From positions 310,001 through 374,000 of the forward strand of contig NZ_CP134146.1 in NCBI RefSeq assembly GCF_031583575.1: a stretch of DNA of 64,000 bases, read 5' to 3'. Both the position numbers and the translations under genes were made by a program. Origin of the DNA: Thalassotalea nanhaiensis. Its GTDB lineage: Bacteria > Pseudomonadota > Gammaproteobacteria > Enterobacterales > Alteromonadaceae. Positions 63,495 to 64,000 of this stretch are shown piece after piece (the stretch's first letter is position 1; every line of letters begins with the position of its first letter). The notes beneath the pieces are model-generated. The model was not told where the DNA came from. It made no database searches and worked only from the letters and a program-made list of their open reading frames with translations.

Positions 63495-64000
63495 TTATCG
63501 AATTACTTCAGCGTTGTGATAAATGTTTTGCACATCATCACTGTCGTTAAGCATATCCATAAATTTATCAAACATTTTAAGATCATCTTCACCACTGATT
63601 TCTTTATAATCTTGTGGATTCCAAGTGATTTCATCTACTTCTAAAGTGAGATCTGGGTATTCTTCAGTTAGTGCTGTTTTAGTGTTGAAATACTCAGTGT
63701 GCGGCGCCGTTACAGTAATGATGCCATCTTCTAACTCAACATCGGTTACATCAACATCAGCCATCATTAATGCTTCTAGTACGGCTTCTTCGTCATCACC
63801 TTTAAAACAGAAAATAGCAACGTGGTCGAACATAAACGCGGCTGAACCTGGACCACCAATTTTTGAATCGGTTTTAGTAAATGCTTGACGTACATCTTTG
63901 ATGGTACGGTTGGTGTTATCTGTTAAACAGTCAACAATAACCATGAAGCCACCAGGGCCAAAGCCTTCATAGCGAGCTGCTTCGTAATTTTCACCACCAG
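63495..64000 (-). CDS. yebC: YebC/PmpR-family DNA-binding protein, C-terminal part
   Basis: The frame runs off the window end; about 168 of ~240 residues are seen, beginning with [17 protein letters not shown], a YebC hallmark, then [23 protein letters not shown] and the acidic C-terminal domains. The family contains a translation factor/regulator. Normal stop at 63495. Confidence 0.93.
   Translation of the reverse strand, partial: GGENYEAARYEGFGPGGFMVIVDCLTDNTNRTIKDVRQAFTKTDSKIGGPGSAAFMFDHVAIFCFKGDDEEAVLEALMMADVDVTDVELEDGIITVTAPHTEYFNTKTALTEEYPDLTLEVDEITWNPQDYKEISGEDDLKMFDKFMDMLNDSDDVQNIYHNAEVIR

Noticed and set aside
1-64000. tRNA, rRNA, prophage or transposase genes
   Set aside because: None could be recognised on either strand by reading; a tRNAscan or HMM search would be needed for certainty.

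Overview
The window reads as chromosomal DNA of a marine, AT-rich gammaproteobacterium of the Alteromonadales, most likely Colwelliaceae (Colwellia or Thalassotalea type). This rests on overall protein flavour (NfuA, TrpS, Rpe, BioH, ComF, TorF-type porin, DUF4144, TonB receptor plus TPR-sulfotransferase pair), low GC, and a 265-bp dispersed repeat with CGGGTATA ends that I recall from Colwellia genomes. No database search was possible, so the genus is an inference. No rRNA, tRNA, CRISPR array, prophage or transposase gene was seen.

Bases 1-47.6 kb form a large amine and one-carbon catabolic region. It opens with the 3' part of a methylmalonate-semialdehyde dehydrogenase gene, then a GNAT gene and a membrane protein coupled to a serine hydrolase. 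A minus-strand operon follows (11.1 to 4.2 kb): PurU, two phytoene-dehydrogenase/PYROXD2-like flavoproteins, a GcvT-like folate-dependent protein, an SRPBCC protein and a secreted metallo-beta-lactamase-fold protein, with a divergent AraC regulator. From 12.3 to 22.4 kb there is a cysteine-synthase-like enzyme, PuuR, two PuuB-like oxidases, a MATE exporter, an aldehyde dehydrogenase, a LuxR-type regulator, and a second membrane paralogue coupled to a MOSC protein. From 22.4 to 34.1 kb, on the minus strand, lie a TonB receptor, a TPR-sulfotransferase and an operon with PuuB-like oxidase, GcvT-like protein, SSS symporter, a third PYROXD2-like flavoprotein, a cupin and two membrane proteins. From 34.4 to 37.5 kb are a GFA-type protein, an MFS transporter and a PaaE-like reductase. 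From 37.5 to 46.8 kb come the third membrane paralogue, an aminotransferase, PuuA, PuuD, a thioesterase, a small acidic protein, a LysR regulator and gabD-gabT.

Together these genes can encode the gamma-glutamylated putrescine route to succinate (PuuA, PuuB or aminotransferase, PuuC-like dehydrogenase, PuuD, GabT, GabD). Beside it are two copies of a flavoprotein plus GcvT module that looks built for oxidative N-demethylation with tetrahydrofolate as acceptor, with PurU as a C1 outlet. A shared palindrome close to TACCCC-N3-GGGGTA recurs in front of at least five transcription units, one of them the divergent promoter of the LuxR-type regulator, which suggests a single regulon.

From 46.9 kb on the window is mostly ordinary core genome: TorF-type porin, rpe, trpS, VanZ, DUF4144, MscS, an Old Yellow Enzyme, bioH, comF, an M14 peptidase, nfuA with an upstream IscR-like site, a beta-barrel-like protein, MFS and MATE transporters, a polysaccharide deacetylase and the end of yebC. 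Two near-identical copies of a 265-bp palindrome-ended element supply the 3' ends of the MFS gene at 34.9 kb and of comF.
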